Positions 41,401 to 51,169 of a DNA stretch of 64,000 bases are shown here, one piece after another. The notes beneath the pieces are model-generated. The model searched no databases. It worked only from the letters and a program-made list of their open reading frames with translations, and was not told where the DNA came from. Positions within the stretch are counted from its first letter, which is position 1; each line of letters starts with the position of its first letter. Location: positions 124,001 to 188,000 of the forward strand of contig NZ_JAFCME010000007.1 of assembly GCF_018130065.1 (NCBI RefSeq), read 5' to 3'. The DNA comes from Bradyrhizobium sp. AUGA SZCCT0158. Its GTDB lineage: Bacteria > Pseudomonadota > Alphaproteobacteria > Rhizobiales > Xanthobacteraceae. Position numbers and translations under genes: made by a program.

Positions 41401-42506
41401 CAACAGGTTCGGCGGATCCGGTGGAGGCGGTCGGCGTTGCGCCGGCCGCTGATCCCGGCTTCCTCCAACGCTACGGCGCCACCATCGAATACATCCTGAT
41501 CCCGGGCGCGGCGCTGGTCGGCGCGCTCGCAACCTTCGGGCTGTTCGTGGCGCTGTTCGGCAAGAACCCGCTCGATCTCTATTTCTACATGTACCAGGGC
41601 GCGTTCGGCACCTGGTTCTCCTGGCAGAACACGCTGACGCGTGCCGCGCCGCTGATCCTGACCGCGTTGTGCACGGCGCTGCCGGCGCAACTGGGTATGG
41701 TCATTATCGGCGGCGAAGGCGCGCTGCTCATTGGCGCGCTGTCGGCGACCTCGGTCGCGCTGGCGATGCCGTGGGCCTCGCCGCTGGTGGTGCAGACCGC
41801 GATGGTGTGCGCCGGCGTGATCGGCGGCGGTCTCTGGATCACGCTGGCGGGCGCGCTCCGGCAATACCGTGGCGTCAACGAGACGATCTCGAGTTTGCTG
41901 CTGGTCTATATCGGGCTTGCGGTGCTCAACCATCTGGTCGAAGGCGCGATGCGCGATCCCGCCAGCCTCAACAAGCCCTCGACCCGCGAAATCGGCGCGG
42001 CCAACATGATCGGCAGCATTCCCGGCACCGACGTGCATTGGGGGCTGGCGTTCGGCCTGGTCGCGGCGTTCGCGTCCTACATCCTGATCTATCATACCGT
42101 ATTCGGCTTCTCGGCGCGGGTGGCCGGCGGCAACATCCGCGCGGCAAAAATCGTAGGCCTCGGCGTCAACAAACTGATCCTGATGATCTGCTTTCTCGCC
42201 GGCGGCGCCGCCGGCATTGCCGGCATGGTCGAAGTCGCCGCCGTGCAGGGCCGCACCAACGCCAATCTCGCCGCCGGCTACGGCTTCACCGGCATCCTCG
42301 TCGCCTTCCTGGCGCGGCATAATCCGCTGGCGATCATTCCCGTGGCGATCCTGCTCGGCGGCATCAGCGCCAGCGGCGGGCTATTACAGCGGCGGCTCGG
42401 ATTGCCTGATGCCTCGGTGCTGGTTCTGCAAGGCATCATCTTCGTCTTCGTGCTGGCGAGTGACGCGCTGTACGGACGGATCGGCTTCCTGAAAGGAAAA
42501 TCCTGA
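41397..42506 (+). CDS. ABC transporter permease, BMP/nucleoside type (subunit 1)
   Basis: Inner-membrane permease of 369 residues, BPD_transp_2 type. A GTG start at 41397 overlaps the upstream stop (GTGA). A long N-terminal region with one membrane segment precedes the core. The family motif GEGALLIGAL near 112 and RQYRGVNETISSLLL near 162 identify the RbsC/NupP-like group. The longer frame starting at 41019 lies inside the binding-protein gene and is rejected. The next permease begins 1 base after its stop. Confidence 0.9.
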   Translation: MTTGSADPVEAVGVAPAADPGFLQRYGATIEYILIPGAALVGALATFGLFVALFGKNPLDLYFYMYQGAFGTWFSWQNTLTRAAPLILTALCTALPAQLGMVIIGGEGALLIGALSATSVALAMPWASPLVVQTAMVCAGVIGGGLWITLAGALRQYRGVNETISSLLLVYIGLAVLNHLVEGAMRDPASLNKPSTREIGAANMIGSIPGTDVHWGLAFGLVAAFASYILIYHTVFGFSARVAGGNIRAAKIVGLGVNKLILMICFLAGGAAGIAGMVEVAAVQGRTNANLAAGYGFTGILVAFLARHNPLAIIPVAILLGGISASGGLLQRRLGLPDASVLVLQGIIFVFVLASDALYGRIGFLKGKS

Positions 42507-42507
42507 C

Positions 42508-43434
42508 ATGTCGGACGGATCGCTCGGACTCTGGACCGTTCCGCTCGCCGTGTTCGGCGGCGCCATCCGCGTCTCGACGCCGTTTCTGTTCGTGAGTCTT
42601 GGCGAATGCATCACCGAGCGTTCCGGCCGTATCAACCTCGGCCTCGAAGGCACGCTGGTCATGGGCGCGATGAGCGCTTACGGCATTTCCTATCTCTCAG
42701 GCTCGCCCTGGCTCGGCGTGCTCGCCGCCGGCATCGCCGGCGCGATGCTGGGCGCGCTGCATGCCGGCATCTGCTCGCTGCCGCGGGTCAACGACATCGC
42801 GGTCGGCATCGCGCTGATGCTGTTCGGAACGGGGCTGGCGTTCTATCTCGGCAAGCCGCTGATCGAACCGACCGCGGCACGATTACCGGCGATCGATTTC
42901 GGTTGGTGGAGCGACGTTCCGCAGGTGCGCGCCGCACTGCGGATCAACGTGCTGTTCCTGATCGGCCTTGCGCTGGCGCCGATATTATACTGGGCCTTCA
43001 AGACCACGCGCTGGGGCTTGCTCATCCGCACCGCCGGCGAGAGTTCGGACGCCGCCCGCGCCATGGGCTATTCAGTGCTGGCGATCCGGCTGCGCGCCAC
43101 GATGGTCGGCGGCTTTCTGTCCGGGATCGGCGGCTCGTTCCTGTCGCTGTTCTATCCCGGCAGCTGGAACGAGGGCCTGTCCTCCGGCCAGGGCATCACG
43201 GCCGTGGCGCTGGTGATCTTCGCGCGCTGGGATCCGATGCTGTGCCTGTGGGCGTCGCTCGCGTTCGGCGGCGCCGCGGCGCTCGGACCGGCGCTGCAAT
43301 CGGTCGGCGTCACCTCGGGCTATCATCTGTTCAACGCAGCGCCCTACATCCTGACGCTCGCGATCATGATCATCACCTGCTCGCCGAAGCGCACGCTGAC
43401 CGGCGCGCCGGCCGAATTGTCCATCACCCGATAA
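42508..43434 (+). CDS. ABC transporter permease, BMP/nucleoside type (subunit 2)
   Basis: Second BPD_transp_2 permease, 308 residues. It has the classic [20 protein letters not shown] near residue 34 and [19 protein letters not shown] near 92, and about eight membrane segments. It pairs with the permease just upstream; the biuH gene follows 13 bases later. Confidence 0.93.
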   Translation: MSDGSLGLWTVPLAVFGGAIRVSTPFLFVSLGECITERSGRINLGLEGTLVMGAMSAYGISYLSGSPWLGVLAAGIAGAMLGALHAGICSLPRVNDIAVGIALMLFGTGLAFYLGKPLIEPTAARLPAIDFGWWSDVPQVRAALRINVLFLIGLALAPILYWAFKTTRWGLLIRTAGESSDAARAMGYSVLAIRLRATMVGGFLSGIGGSFLSLFYPGSWNEGLSSGQGITAVALVIFARWDPMLCLWASLAFGGAAALGPALQSVGVTSGYHLFNAAPYILTLAIMIITCSPKRTLTGAPAELSITR

Positions 43435-43447
43435 GCGAGAACGTGCC

Positions 43448-44131
43448 ATGCCCGAGCGCTATATCTCATCCGAACCCTATGCGTGGCCCTATAATGGCGA
43501 CCTGCGCCCGCAAAACACCGCGCTCGTCATCATCGACATGCAGACCGATTTCTGCGGCGTCGGCGGCTATGTCGACAAGATGGGCTATGATCTCTCGCTG
43601 ACCCGCGCGCCGATCGAGCCGATCAAGAAGCTGCTCGCCGTGATGCGCGCGCAGGGCTTTCACATCATCCATACCCGCGAGGGCCACCGCCCTGACCTGA
43701 CCGACCTGCCCGCCAACAAGCAGTGGCGCTCGCGGCAGATCGGCGCCGGGATCGGCGATCCCGGCCCGTGCGGCCGCGTGCTGGTGCGCGGCGAGGCTGG
43801 CTGGGAGATCATTCCCGATCTGGCGCCGCTGCCTGGCGAGCCGATCATCGACAAGCCCGGCAAGGGTTCGTTCTGCGCCACCGATCTCGAGCTGATGCTG
43901 CGGCTGCGCGGCATCGAGAACCTCGTGCTGACAGGCATCACCACCGACGTCTGCGTCCACACCACGATGCGCGAAGCCAACGACCGCGGTTTCGAATGCG
44001 TGCTGATCGAGGATTGCTGCGCGGCCACCGACAAGAGCAACCACGACCACGCGCTGAAGATGATCAAGATGCAGGGCGGCGTGTTCGGCGCGGTCGCGAC
44101 CTCGGGCGCGTTCATCAAGGCCGTCTCATGA
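43448..44131 (+). CDS. biuH: Biuret amidohydrolase BiuH
   Basis: Isochorismatase-family cysteine hydrolase of 227 residues. It matches the pattern of the Rhizobium leguminosarum biuret hydrolase closely: PYAWPYNG near residue 10, [19 protein letters not shown] near 31, [15 protein letters not shown] near 78 and [13 protein letters not shown] near 98. The triad is Asp30, Lys136 and Cys169, each offset by 6 from that enzyme's Asp36/Lys142/Cys175 (recalled numbering). It hydrolyses biuret to allophanate and ammonia. The gene is inserted between permease and ATPase of the BMP importer; its stop overlaps the ATPase start (ATGA). A sigma-54 promoter at 40197 drives the operon. Confidence 0.85.
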   Translation: MPERYISSEPYAWPYNGDLRPQNTALVIIDMQTDFCGVGGYVDKMGYDLSLTRAPIEPIKKLLAVMRAQGFHIIHTREGHRPDLTDLPANKQWRSRQIGAGIGDPGPCGRVLVRGEAGWEIIPDLAPLPGEPIIDKPGKGSFCATDLELMLRLRGIENLVLTGITTDVCVHTTMREANDRGFECVLIEDCCAATDKSNHDHALKMIKMQGGVFGAVATSGAFIKAVS

Positions 44132-45660
44132 TCATCGGCGAAACGCCGCTTCCCGAAGGCCCGCTCGGCGTCGACGCGGTCGCGGTGACGATGAAGTTCG
44201 GCGACTTTCTTGCGCTCGACAATGTCGCACTCAAGGTGCGGCCGGGCTCGTTCCACGCGCTGCTCGGCGAGAACGGCGCAGGAAAAAGCACGCTCGTGAA
44301 ATGCATCATGGGTTACTATCACGCGACCGAAGGCGACATCATGGTCGGCGGCCGCGAACAGGCGATCGCCAACCCGAAGGATGCGCATGCGCTCGGGCTC
44401 GGCATGGTCTACCAGCACTTTACGCTGGTGCCGGCGATGACGGTGGCGGAAAACCTCGTGCTGGCGCGCGATGACGTTCCGGCCATCGTCAACTGGGCGA
44501 AGGAAAAGCAGGAGCTGGAAGCGTTTCTGGCGCGGATGCCGTTCAAGGTGCCGCTTAACGCCAGGGTTTCCGACATTTCCGCGGGCGAACGGCAGAAATG
44601 CGAGATCCTGAAACAGCTTTATCTGAGGCGCCGCTTTCTCATTCTCGACGAGCCGACCTCGGTGCTGACGCCGGGCGAGGCCGACGAGGTGCTGGGCATG
44701 CTGCGCGACATGGTCGTGAATGGCGGCCTGACCATCCTGATGATCACGCATAAATTCCGCGAGGTGATGGCGTTCGCCGACGAGGTCACGATCCTGCGCC
44801 GCGGCAAGCTCGCCGGCAACGGCAAGGTCGCCGATCTCACGCCTGATAGCATGGCGCGGATGATGATCGGCGCCGAAGAACTGACGGTGCAGCCGCCGCG
44901 CGTCGGACAATTGGGCGAGGCACGGCTGGAACTGAGCAAGCTTTGTGCGATCGACGATGCCGGCGCGGTCGCGGTCGAAAATGTCTCGCTCACCGTGCGC
45001 GGCGGCGAGATCGTCGGCATCGCCGGCGTCTCCGGTAACGGCCAGCGGCAGCTGGTCGAGGTGCTGGCCGGCCAGCGCGAGGCGGAAAGCGGCGAGGTTC
45101 GCGTTCGCGGCGATCTCTATTCGGCGAGCCGCGAGGAGATGCGCCGGCACAAGATGTCACTGCTCCCGGAAGAGCCCTTGAGGAACGCCTGCGTCGGCGG
45201 CATGAGCGTCGCCGACAACCTCGCGTTCCGCGAATTCGACCGCGCGCCGTTCGCCAGCAAAGGCTGGTGGCTCAATCGCTCCGCGTTCCGCAAGGATGCC
45301 GAGCGCAAGATCGGGCTCTACAAGATCAAGACCCGCTCGCCGGATACGCCGATTTCGGCGCTGTCGGGCGGCAATGTGCAGCGCGCGGTGCTGGCGCGCG
45401 AACTCGGCGGCGAGGTCGAGGTGCTGATCGCCGCCAATCCCTGCTTCGGGCTCGATTTCGCCGCGGTCGCCCAGATCCATGCCGAGATCATGGCGGCGCG
45501 TAACCGCGGCGCCGCGGTGCTCCTGGTCAGCGAGGACCTCGACGAACTCTTGGAACTGTCGGATCGTCTGGTGGTGATGTTCCACGGCCAGTTCGTCCAT
45601 GAAGCCCGCGCCAGCGAGGCCGATCTCACCGAGATCGGGCGGCATATGGCTGGGCATTAA
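44128..45660 (+). CDS. ABC transporter ATPase with two nucleotide-binding domains, BMP/nucleoside type
   Basis: Cytoplasmic ATPase of 510 residues, the RbsA/YufO-like tandem type. Domain 1 has a full Walker A (GENGAGKST near residue 49), signature DISAGERQK and [11 protein letters not shown]. Domain 2 (from about residue 265) has the degenerate GVSGNGQRQ in place of Walker A, signature ALSGGNVQR and AANPCFGLD instead of a canonical Walker B, as is usual for the second half of this family. The ATG at 44128 overlaps the biuH stop by 4 bases. Last gene of the operon. Confidence 0.93.
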   Translation: MIIGETPLPEGPLGVDAVAVTMKFGDFLALDNVALKVRPGSFHALLGENGAGKSTLVKCIMGYYHATEGDIMVGGREQAIANPKDAHALGLGMVYQHFTLVPAMTVAENLVLARDDVPAIVNWAKEKQELEAFLARMPFKVPLNARVSDISAGERQKCEILKQLYLRRRFLILDEPTSVLTPGEADEVLGMLRDMVVNGGLTILMITHKFREVMAFADEVTILRRGKLAGNGKVADLTPDSMARMMIGAEELTVQPPRVGQLGEARLELSKLCAIDDAGAVAVENVSLTVRGGEIVGIAGVSGNGQRQLVEVLAGQREAESGEVRVRGDLYSASREEMRRHKMSLLPEEPLRNACVGGMSVADNLAFREFDRAPFASKGWWLNRSAFRKDAERKIGLYKIKTRSPDTPISALSGGNVQRAVLARELGGEVEVLIAANPCFGLDFAAVAQIHAEIMAARNRGAAVLLVSEDLDELLELSDRLVVMFHGQFVHEARASEADLTEIGRHMAGH

Positions 45661-45789
45661 CCGCCCGACCGCATTCGCGGAAGTGTGATCTACCTGCACC
45701 ACGCATTCCCCGCGGCAATGCCTAGATGGGCCTTACCCGGAAAAGTCCGGAAGAGAGCGCCGCGAAGGCAACTCCGCAGGAGAACGATC

Positions 45790-46062
45790 ATGACACGGCT
45801 CAAGGCGCTCGTCGCGAGCGTGCTGGTCTCGGCCATACTTGCCACGTCCGCGCTTGCGCAGGAGCCGGCGGCTTATGCTGCACAGAATCCGGACCGGGAT
45901 GTGCTGAATGGCGGCGTGCTCACGCCTGCAGGCAGACTGGCGCGGGAGCAGCCCGGCGACGCTGCCGCCGCGCTCTATGCGATAAACAGGGCCAACGCCG
46001 GACTGGGAGGCGCCGTGCCTTCAGCCAGCGCCCAAAGCAATCGGCGCCGTCCGTTGCAGTAA
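45790..46062 (+). CDS. Small exported protein of unknown function
   Basis: Protein of 90 residues with a clear signal peptide (cut near ALA-QE, residue 23) and an Ala/Asn-rich mature part of about 67 residues without cysteines. The ATG at 45790 has AGGAG 7 bases upstream; an in-frame ATG at 45685 would place the signal peptide internally and is rejected. Convergent with the DUF3551 gene 16 bases later. Family not recognised. Confidence 0.7.
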   Translation: MTRLKALVASVLVSAILATSALAQEPAAYAAQNPDRDVLNGGVLTPAGRLAREQPGDAAAALYAINRANAGLGGAVPSASAQSNRRRPLQ

Positions 46063-46078
46063 ACAGCGGCGCGATCAA

Positions 46079-46333
46079 TCAATACGCGCGACGCGACGAC
46101 CCACGGGGCATTTGCGCATTCGCATAATATGGATTGACGAGGCACTGGGCGGCGCGGCCCGATGCCGACGCGGCGCACTGCCCCATCGAGGTAAAGCGGC
46201 AATCGATGTCGCTTCCTCCCCAGCGGTAGTTCTGGATGCAGACCGGATAATTGCCGCCATAGGTCTGGGCCGAAGCCGGCGCAGACGTCAAAACGGTGAC
46301 CACCGTCAATATCATCAAAGCCGGAGTGCGCAT
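46079..46333 (-). CDS. DUF3551-family small exported protein
   Basis: Protein of 84 residues: a signal peptide cut near ASA-QT (residue 22), then a short domain with four cysteines (C32, C45, C53, C64), the YPVCIQ and GSDIDCRFTSMGQCAASASG pattern, and NPYY near the end. This is the DUF3551 layout, common in Bradyrhizobium and relatives; function unknown. The start at 46333 has GGAGG upstream; the in-frame codon at 46447 would bury the signal peptide. Confidence 0.85.
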   Translation of the reverse strand: MRTPALMILTVVTVLTSAPASAQTYGGNYPVCIQNYRWGGSDIDCRFTSMGQCAASASGRAAQCLVNPYYANAQMPRGSSRRAY

Positions 46334-46480
46334 CGGGACCTCCTTCGGGATTGACGTCACAGCATCAACCCGTCGAACCAGACAAGCCATACCGCCGGCA
46401 GTCAATTCACATTCGCGCGCGACGCGATTGAAGACGGCATATCCCATATGCGACTGCCGGTCGCGGCCAGGACCGCTGGC

Positions 46481-47413
46481 CTATCCGATATCAGCTGCGC
46501 TTTCGGCGAGATGACTGAGATTGGCGTGAAAATGCTGCGCGATCTGCAACCGCGTCGGCACCCAGACGGCGTCATGCTTCATGACGTAATCGAGAAAGCG
46601 CATCAGCGATGCGGCGCGGCCGGGGCGGCCGACGACACGGCAATGCAGGCCGACCGACATCATCTTCGGCGAGGTCGCGCCCTCGGCATAGAGCACGTCG
46701 AAACTGTCCTTCAGGTAGGTGAAGAATTCATCGCCGCCGCCAAAGCCTTGCGGGTTCACAAAGCGCATGTCGTTGGCGTCGAGCGTGTAGGGGATCACCA
46801 GATGCGGCTGCAATCCGCCTGCCTTGATCCAGTATGGCAGGTCATCGGCATAGGAATCGCTGAGGTAGAGCAGGCCGCCAGCCTCCATCAGAAGCCGCAG
46901 CGTATTGATCGAGGAACGCCCGGTGTACCAGCCGAGCGGACGTTCTCCCGTCGCCTCGGTATGAACGCGGATCGCCTCGGCAATCTCGGCCCGCTCTTCG
47001 GCCTCCGACATGTCCTTGTGATCGATCCATTTCAGGCTGTGGCTGGCGATGTCCCAGCCGGCCTCCTTCATGGCAGCGACCACGTCGGGATTGCGCTTTA
47101 GCGCAGTCGCGACGCCGAACACGGTGGCCGGCATCTTGCGCTCGGTGAACATCCGCCACAGCCGCCAGAAGCCGGCGCGCGAGCCATATTCGAACATTGA
47201 TTCGATGTTGGCGTGGCGTTTGCCGGGCCAGGGCTGCGCGCCCAGCACATCCGACAGGAACGCCTCGGAGGCGCGGTCGCCGTGCAGGATGTTGTTCTCG
47301 CCGCCCTCTTCGAAATTCACCACGAACTGCACGGCGAGGCGCGCATTGCCCGGCCAGCGCGGATCGGGCGGATTGCGGCCATAGCCGCGGAGGTCGCGGG
47401 GGTAGCCCGTCAC
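46481..47413 (-). CDS. puuE: Allantoinase PuuE, polysaccharide-deacetylase fold
   Basis: Protein of 310 residues with the PuuE pattern: YPRDLRGYGRNPPDPRWPG at the N-terminus, FEEGGENNILHGD near residue 35, YEYGSRAGFWRL near 75, DIASHSLKWID near 121 (conserved acid/His region), ERPLGWYTGRS near 157, HLVIPYTLDANDMRF near 205 and GLHCRVVGRPGRAASL near 255. It opens the hydantoin ring of allantoin to allantoate and is unrelated to metal-dependent AllB. The GTG start at 47413 immediately follows the DUF3830 stop, so the two are coupled. Confidence 0.9.
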   Translation of the reverse strand: MTGYPRDLRGYGRNPPDPRWPGNARLAVQFVVNFEEGGENNILHGDRASEAFLSDVLGAQPWPGKRHANIESMFEYGSRAGFWRLWRMFTERKMPATVFGVATALKRNPDVVAAMKEAGWDIASHSLKWIDHKDMSEAEERAEIAEAIRVHTEATGERPLGWYTGRSSINTLRLLMEAGGLLYLSDSYADDLPYWIKAGGLQPHLVIPYTLDANDMRFVNPQGFGGGDEFFTYLKDSFDVLYAEGATSPKMMSVGLHCRVVGRPGRAASLMRFLDYVMKHDAVWVPTRLQIAQHFHANLSHLAESAADIG

Positions 47414-47827
47414 CTAGATTTCCTCGAAGCGGATCTTCTGTGCGCCCTTCCACAGCACGGTCTTGCCGAACGCGGTGAGGTTCTCCAGCCCCGAGGTCAG
47501 GGTGATGAAGTGGTTGCCGGCGAGCTGGCCCATCTTGCTGGCGAAATGCACGCCGCCATAGGCGAGCAGGATTTCGGTCTCGCTGATGCCGCCGGGATAG
47601 AGGATGATCTGGCCCGGCGCGGGATAGCTGGTGTGGTTCTCGTAGGAAACGCCGAAATCGAGATCGCCGAGCGGCATCCAGACCCCCTCGCCGCTCCAGC
47701 GGACATGGATCGCCTGGCTCTCGAACGGCATCGCCTTGCGAAAGGCGGCAACCGTCTTGGGCGCCAGTTGCTCTTCAAAACGGGCCTCAAAGGTGAAGTC
47801 GCCGGCGCGGACAATTAGTTGGCTCAT
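47414..47827 (-). CDS. DUF3830 protein, cyclophilin-like fold
   Basis: Protein of 137 residues: LIVRAGDFTFEARFEEQLAPKTVAAFRKAMPF at the N-terminus, HVRWSGEGVW near 41, PAPGQIILYPGGISETEILLAYG near 69 and NHFITLTSGLENL near 104. This is the DUF3830 pattern, with a fold expected to resemble cyclophilin but without prolyl-isomerase residues. Biochemical role unknown. It is transcribed directly ahead of puuE with no intergenic base, suggesting a part in allantoin or ureide use (inference). Confidence 0.85.
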   Translation of the reverse strand: MSQLIVRAGDFTFEARFEEQLAPKTVAAFRKAMPFESQAIHVRWSGEGVWMPLGDLDFGVSYENHTSYPAPGQIILYPGGISETEILLAYGGVHFASKMGQLAGNHFITLTSGLENLTAFGKTVLWKGAQKIRFEEI

Positions 47828-47963
47828 CGATCTCTTCTCTTGGGTGGCTAGGAGGGTTCAGCCATATCCATTGCAGCCGCCAAAAGCGGAAGCAAGGACC
47901 ATTCAAGCCAGAAAATGCGGTTTGTGGGGCGCCTGCCGACAAAATCAGCCGAAAATGCCGTCC

Positions 47964-48827
47964 TCAACCCGCGCGTATCCGATAGCAAAGGCTCCGCTTC
48001 TCGCCCGGCGCAATCTGCATCAATCCGGGCTTGCCGGTGAATTCGCCGTCGAACTCCGACGGGCTGGCGAATCCATGCCAGGGCTCGATGCAGAGAAACG
48101 CCGCGCCTGATGGTTTCGACCAGACGCCGAGTTCGGAAAATCCTTCCCAGGACATCTCGATCGAAGGCCCACGATCGGCTGCATAGCGAACCGAACTGCT
48201 CGCGAGCCGATCGATGATAACCGCATCGTCTTCGAACAGCCGCTCCGAGAGGGAGAGGCTGTTGCCGCGAACCGGCGACGGCTCCGACTCGGCGCGCATC
48301 AGGCCACCTGCCAGCCTGCGGATCGGCGCCGGCTCTTCGTCCGAGAAGGTGAGCGCGTAGGCTTCCTTTTCCAGCCCCGGCAGCAACGGCCAGTTGAACG
48401 CCGGATGCGCGCCGATCGAAGCCGGCAAGGTCTCGTCGCCGGTATTGATGATGTCGAACGCCACTTTCAGGCCGGCATTTTCAACGCTGTAGGTAACCTC
48501 GAGCCGGAACGCAAAGGGATAGCGGGCGCGCGTCGCCTCGCTATCGACAAGCACCAGCCTGCACGACGAGGCCCCCTGTTCCAGCCACCCGAACCTGACA
48601 TCCCGCGCAAAGCCATGCTGGGTCATCGGATAGGTTTTGCCACGGTGGCGCAGTTGATCGCTCTTGAGGCGGCCGACGATCGGAAACAGCAACGGCGAGT
48701 GGCGCGGCCATGCCGGCCCCGCCTGCCAAAGCAGCTCGATCCCTTCATTTCGGAGCGAGCACAATTCAGCGCCATCGGCCTTGATGGTCGCCTCAATCGC
48801 GCCGCAGCGAAGCGTATGCTTGTCCAT
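47964..48827 (-). CDS. Aldose 1-epimerase-family protein
   Basis: Protein of 287 residues with the galactose mutarotase-like beta-sandwich pattern: ELCSLRNEGIELLWQAGPAWPRHSPLLFPIVGRL near the N-terminus, QHGFARD near residue 71 (likely catalytic His and Arg pair), IGAHPAFNWPLL near 140 and LCIEPWHGFAS near 246, whose Glu is the probable general base. It resembles the YeaD/LacX-like branch, which acts on sugar or sugar-phosphate anomers. Starts at 48833 and 48827 are both possible. Stands alone between divergent or unlinked genes. Confidence 0.85.
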   Translation of the reverse strand: MDKHTLRCGAIEATIKADGAELCSLRNEGIELLWQAGPAWPRHSPLLFPIVGRLKSDQLRHRGKTYPMTQHGFARDVRFGWLEQGASSCRLVLVDSEATRARYPFAFRLEVTYSVENAGLKVAFDIINTGDETLPASIGAHPAFNWPLLPGLEKEAYALTFSDEEPAPIRRLAGGLMRAESEPSPVRGNSLSLSERLFEDDAVIIDRLASSSVRYAADRGPSIEMSWEGFSELGVWSKPSGAAFLCIEPWHGFASPSEFDGEFTGKPGLMQIAPGEKRSLCYRIRAG

Positions 48828-49028
48828 GCTCATACTTCACCACGCGAAGTGCCCCTGCCCCTCTCATAAGTCATGGCATTGCCCCCAGCAACGGAGATGC
48901 CCTGGCGGCGTCATTTCCTGATGGCATGGTTGCAAGGCTGACACAGCTTCCGGCCTGTGAAGCGCTTGATTTCCCCTGTTGTTGCGCGTTTCATTCAGAC
49001 AACGAACGAATACCCCGGGGAAACAACC

Positions 49029-50102
49029 ATGCCAGCAAAAATCATCGGTATGATCGGCACCCAGCAGGAGGGCGTCGCAGTTCACCTGATCAAGGGCCAG
49101 ATATCGCGCCAATGGGTGATCGATTTCACCCGCCTGCATGAGCAGTGGAACTATGATTCCGTGCTGGTCGGATATTACGCCTCGGCCGCCGAAGGTTTTG
49201 CAATCGCGCTGTATGCCGCTGATCATACCGAGCGAATAAAATTCCTGATCGCGCATCGCCCGGGTTCGGTGGCACCGGCGCTGGCGGCACGGCAGATCGC
49301 GACCTTCGACCAGCTGACGCAGGGACGGATGTCGCTGCACGTCATCGCCGGCACCAGCGACCAGGACCAGGCCAGCGAGGGCGACTTCCTGCCCAAGAAC
49401 GACCGCTACCGCCGCGCCGGCGAATATCTCGATGTGATGCGCCGGATCTGGACCAGCGACAGCCCGCTCGACCACAAGGGCGAGTTCTATCGGGTCGAGG
49501 GCGCGTTCAGCGACATCAAACCGTTTCAGCAGCCCTACCCGCAGCTATTCTTCGGCGGCTCGTCCGACGGCGCGCTGAAAATGGGCGCCGAACATTGCGA
49601 CGTGTTCGCGATCTTCGGCGAGCCGCTCGCCGAGACCCGCGCCCGCGTCGACGATTTCCGCCGTCGCGCCGCCGCGTTCGGGCGCCGGGTCGGCTTCAAC
49701 ATGTCGTTGCGTCCGATCATGGCGGACACCGAGGGCGCAGCCTGGGACAAGGCGCACGCGCTGCTGGCGGACGTCGAGCGCAAGACCGGCGAAGCGCCGC
49801 AAGCAACCAACCATTCCGCCGAACGCTTGCTGGGCTACGCCGCACGGGCCGACGTTCATGACGAACGGTTATGGATGGGGATCGCGCGCGCCACCGGTGC
49901 GCCCGGCAATACGTCCTGCCTGGTGGGAACGCCGGAACAGATCGCGGCTGCGGTGCTGGAATATTACCGGCTCGGCATCCATTCGTTCCTGCTGCGCGGA
50001 TTCGAAAATCCGCACGACACGATGGCGATCGGCCGCGACCTCATTCCATTGATCAAGGCCGGTTCAGAAGCGATCGACCGGCAGGCCGAGGCGGCCGAGT
50101 AG
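49029..50102 (+). CDS. LLM-class flavin-dependent oxidoreductase, SsuD-like
   Basis: Luciferase-like monooxygenase of 357 residues, FMNH2-dependent. Typical segments are YDSVLVGYYASAAEG near residue 41, FLIAHRPGSVAPALAARQIATFDQLTQGR near 72, LHVIAGTSDQDQASEGDF near 102 and YPQLFFGGSSDGAL near 172. The arrangement matches alkanesulfonate monooxygenase-like enzymes. The ATG at 49029 follows a purine-rich GGGGAAAC; the frame upstream to 48957 is not typical. Followed by a zinc-type reductase and a DUF2889 gene on the same strand. Confidence 0.88.
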   Translation: MPAKIIGMIGTQQEGVAVHLIKGQISRQWVIDFTRLHEQWNYDSVLVGYYASAAEGFAIALYAADHTERIKFLIAHRPGSVAPALAARQIATFDQLTQGRMSLHVIAGTSDQDQASEGDFLPKNDRYRRAGEYLDVMRRIWTSDSPLDHKGEFYRVEGAFSDIKPFQQPYPQLFFGGSSDGALKMGAEHCDVFAIFGEPLAETRARVDDFRRRAAAFGRRVGFNMSLRPIMADTEGAAWDKAHALLADVERKTGEAPQATNHSAERLLGYAARADVHDERLWMGIARATGAPGNTSCLVGTPEQIAAAVLEYYRLGIHSFLLRGFENPHDTMAIGRDLIPLIKAGSEAIDRQAEAAE

Positions 50103-50181
50103 CGTTGGCCCCCAGAATCTGCAAACACATCAACAGGCCGGGTCACAGCACGGCGCCAGGAAAGACCTTGGGACCAATTGC

Positions 50182-51159
50182 ATGAAAGCCGTGGTGGTCG
50201 AGAATTACGATTCGATTGACGGCATCTCCATCAAGGAGATGGCGATGCCGGATATCCCGCCCGGCGGTGTCCGCGTCAGGATCGGCGCGGCCGCCATCGG
50301 CTTCGTCGACGGCTTGAAGGTGCAAGGGCTGTATCAGACCAAGGACCCGCTGCCGTTCGTGCCGGGCACGGAATTCGCCGGTGTGGTCGATGGTGCCGCA
50401 GGCGACGTCGCCGCGTTCAAGCCGGGCATGCCCGTGGTCGGCATGGTCAGATCCGGCGCGCTCGCCGAATACATCTGCGTGCCGTCAGCGGCGCTGAAGC
50501 ATTTGCCGCCAAAAATTGCCTTCGAGGCCGGAGCGTCTTTTCAGGCGAATTACCTGACCGGACTTTACGCGCTGGATGCGCGCGCCGAACTGCGCAAGGG
50601 CGAAACGCTGCTGGTGCTGGGCGCCGCGGGCGGCGTCGGCATCGCGGCGGTACAACTCGGCAAGCTGATGGGCGCGAAGGTCATCGCCGCGGCCTCGACA
50701 CCGGAGAAACGCCAATTCGCCAAAGGTTACGGCGCCGATGAAACCATCGACTACACCAAGGCGGACTGGCGCGAGACCCTGAAGACGCTGACCGGCGGCA
50801 ACGGCCCGGATGTTATTTTCGACCCGGTTGGAGGCGAGGTGGCGCTGCAGGCGTTTCGCTCGATCGCCTGGCGCGGGCGGCACCTCGTGGTCGGGTTCGC
50901 CTCCGGCACCATTCCGGCGCTGGCCTTCAACCTTCCGCTGCTCAAGGGCGGCGCCCTGCTCGGCGTCGACCTCGCGCAGATCCAGAAGCGCGAGCCGGAA
51001 ACGCATACCCGCCTGATCGCGCAGTTGTTCGACTGGCTCGCCTCGGGCCAATTGAGCCCCGTGGTCGGCAAGGTCGTGCCGTTCGAGAATTTCCGCGAGG
51101 CGTTCAAGACCATGCAGTCGCGATCCGCACTCGGTAAGATGATCGTCAAATTCGCCTGA
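50182..51159 (+). CDS. NADPH:quinone oxidoreductase-like MDR protein
   Basis: Medium-chain dehydrogenase of 325 residues without the structural-zinc cysteines. The GroES-like N-terminal half has LPFVPGTEFAGVV near residue 54, the Rossmann half LLVLGAAGGVGIAAVQLGK near 142 and DVIFDPVGGEVALQAF near 209. C-terminal LGKMIVKF is usual. It probably reduces a quinone or enoyl-type substrate with NADPH. It starts 79 bases after the LLM gene and ends 10 bases before the DUF2889 gene. Confidence 0.9.
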   Translation: MKAVVVENYDSIDGISIKEMAMPDIPPGGVRVRIGAAAIGFVDGLKVQGLYQTKDPLPFVPGTEFAGVVDGAAGDVAAFKPGMPVVGMVRSGALAEYICVPSAALKHLPPKIAFEAGASFQANYLTGLYALDARAELRKGETLLVLGAAGGVGIAAVQLGKLMGAKVIAAASTPEKRQFAKGYGADETIDYTKADWRETLKTLTGGNGPDVIFDPVGGEVALQAFRSIAWRGRHLVVGFASGTIPALAFNLPLLKGGALLGVDLAQIQKREPETHTRLIAQLFDWLASGQLSPVVGKVVPFENFREAFKTMQSRSALGKMIVKFA

Positions 51160-51169
51160 GGACAGCAAC

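Noticed and set aside
45790..46333. Toxin-antitoxin pair from the two small convergent genes
   Set aside because: Both products have signal peptides and the genes are convergent, not co-transcribed.
48922..48934. Sigma-54-like TGGCATGGTTGCA upstream of the LLM flavin enzyme gene
   Set aside because: GG and GC are separated by 7 bases instead of the required 10, so it cannot be read as a -24/-12 promoter.
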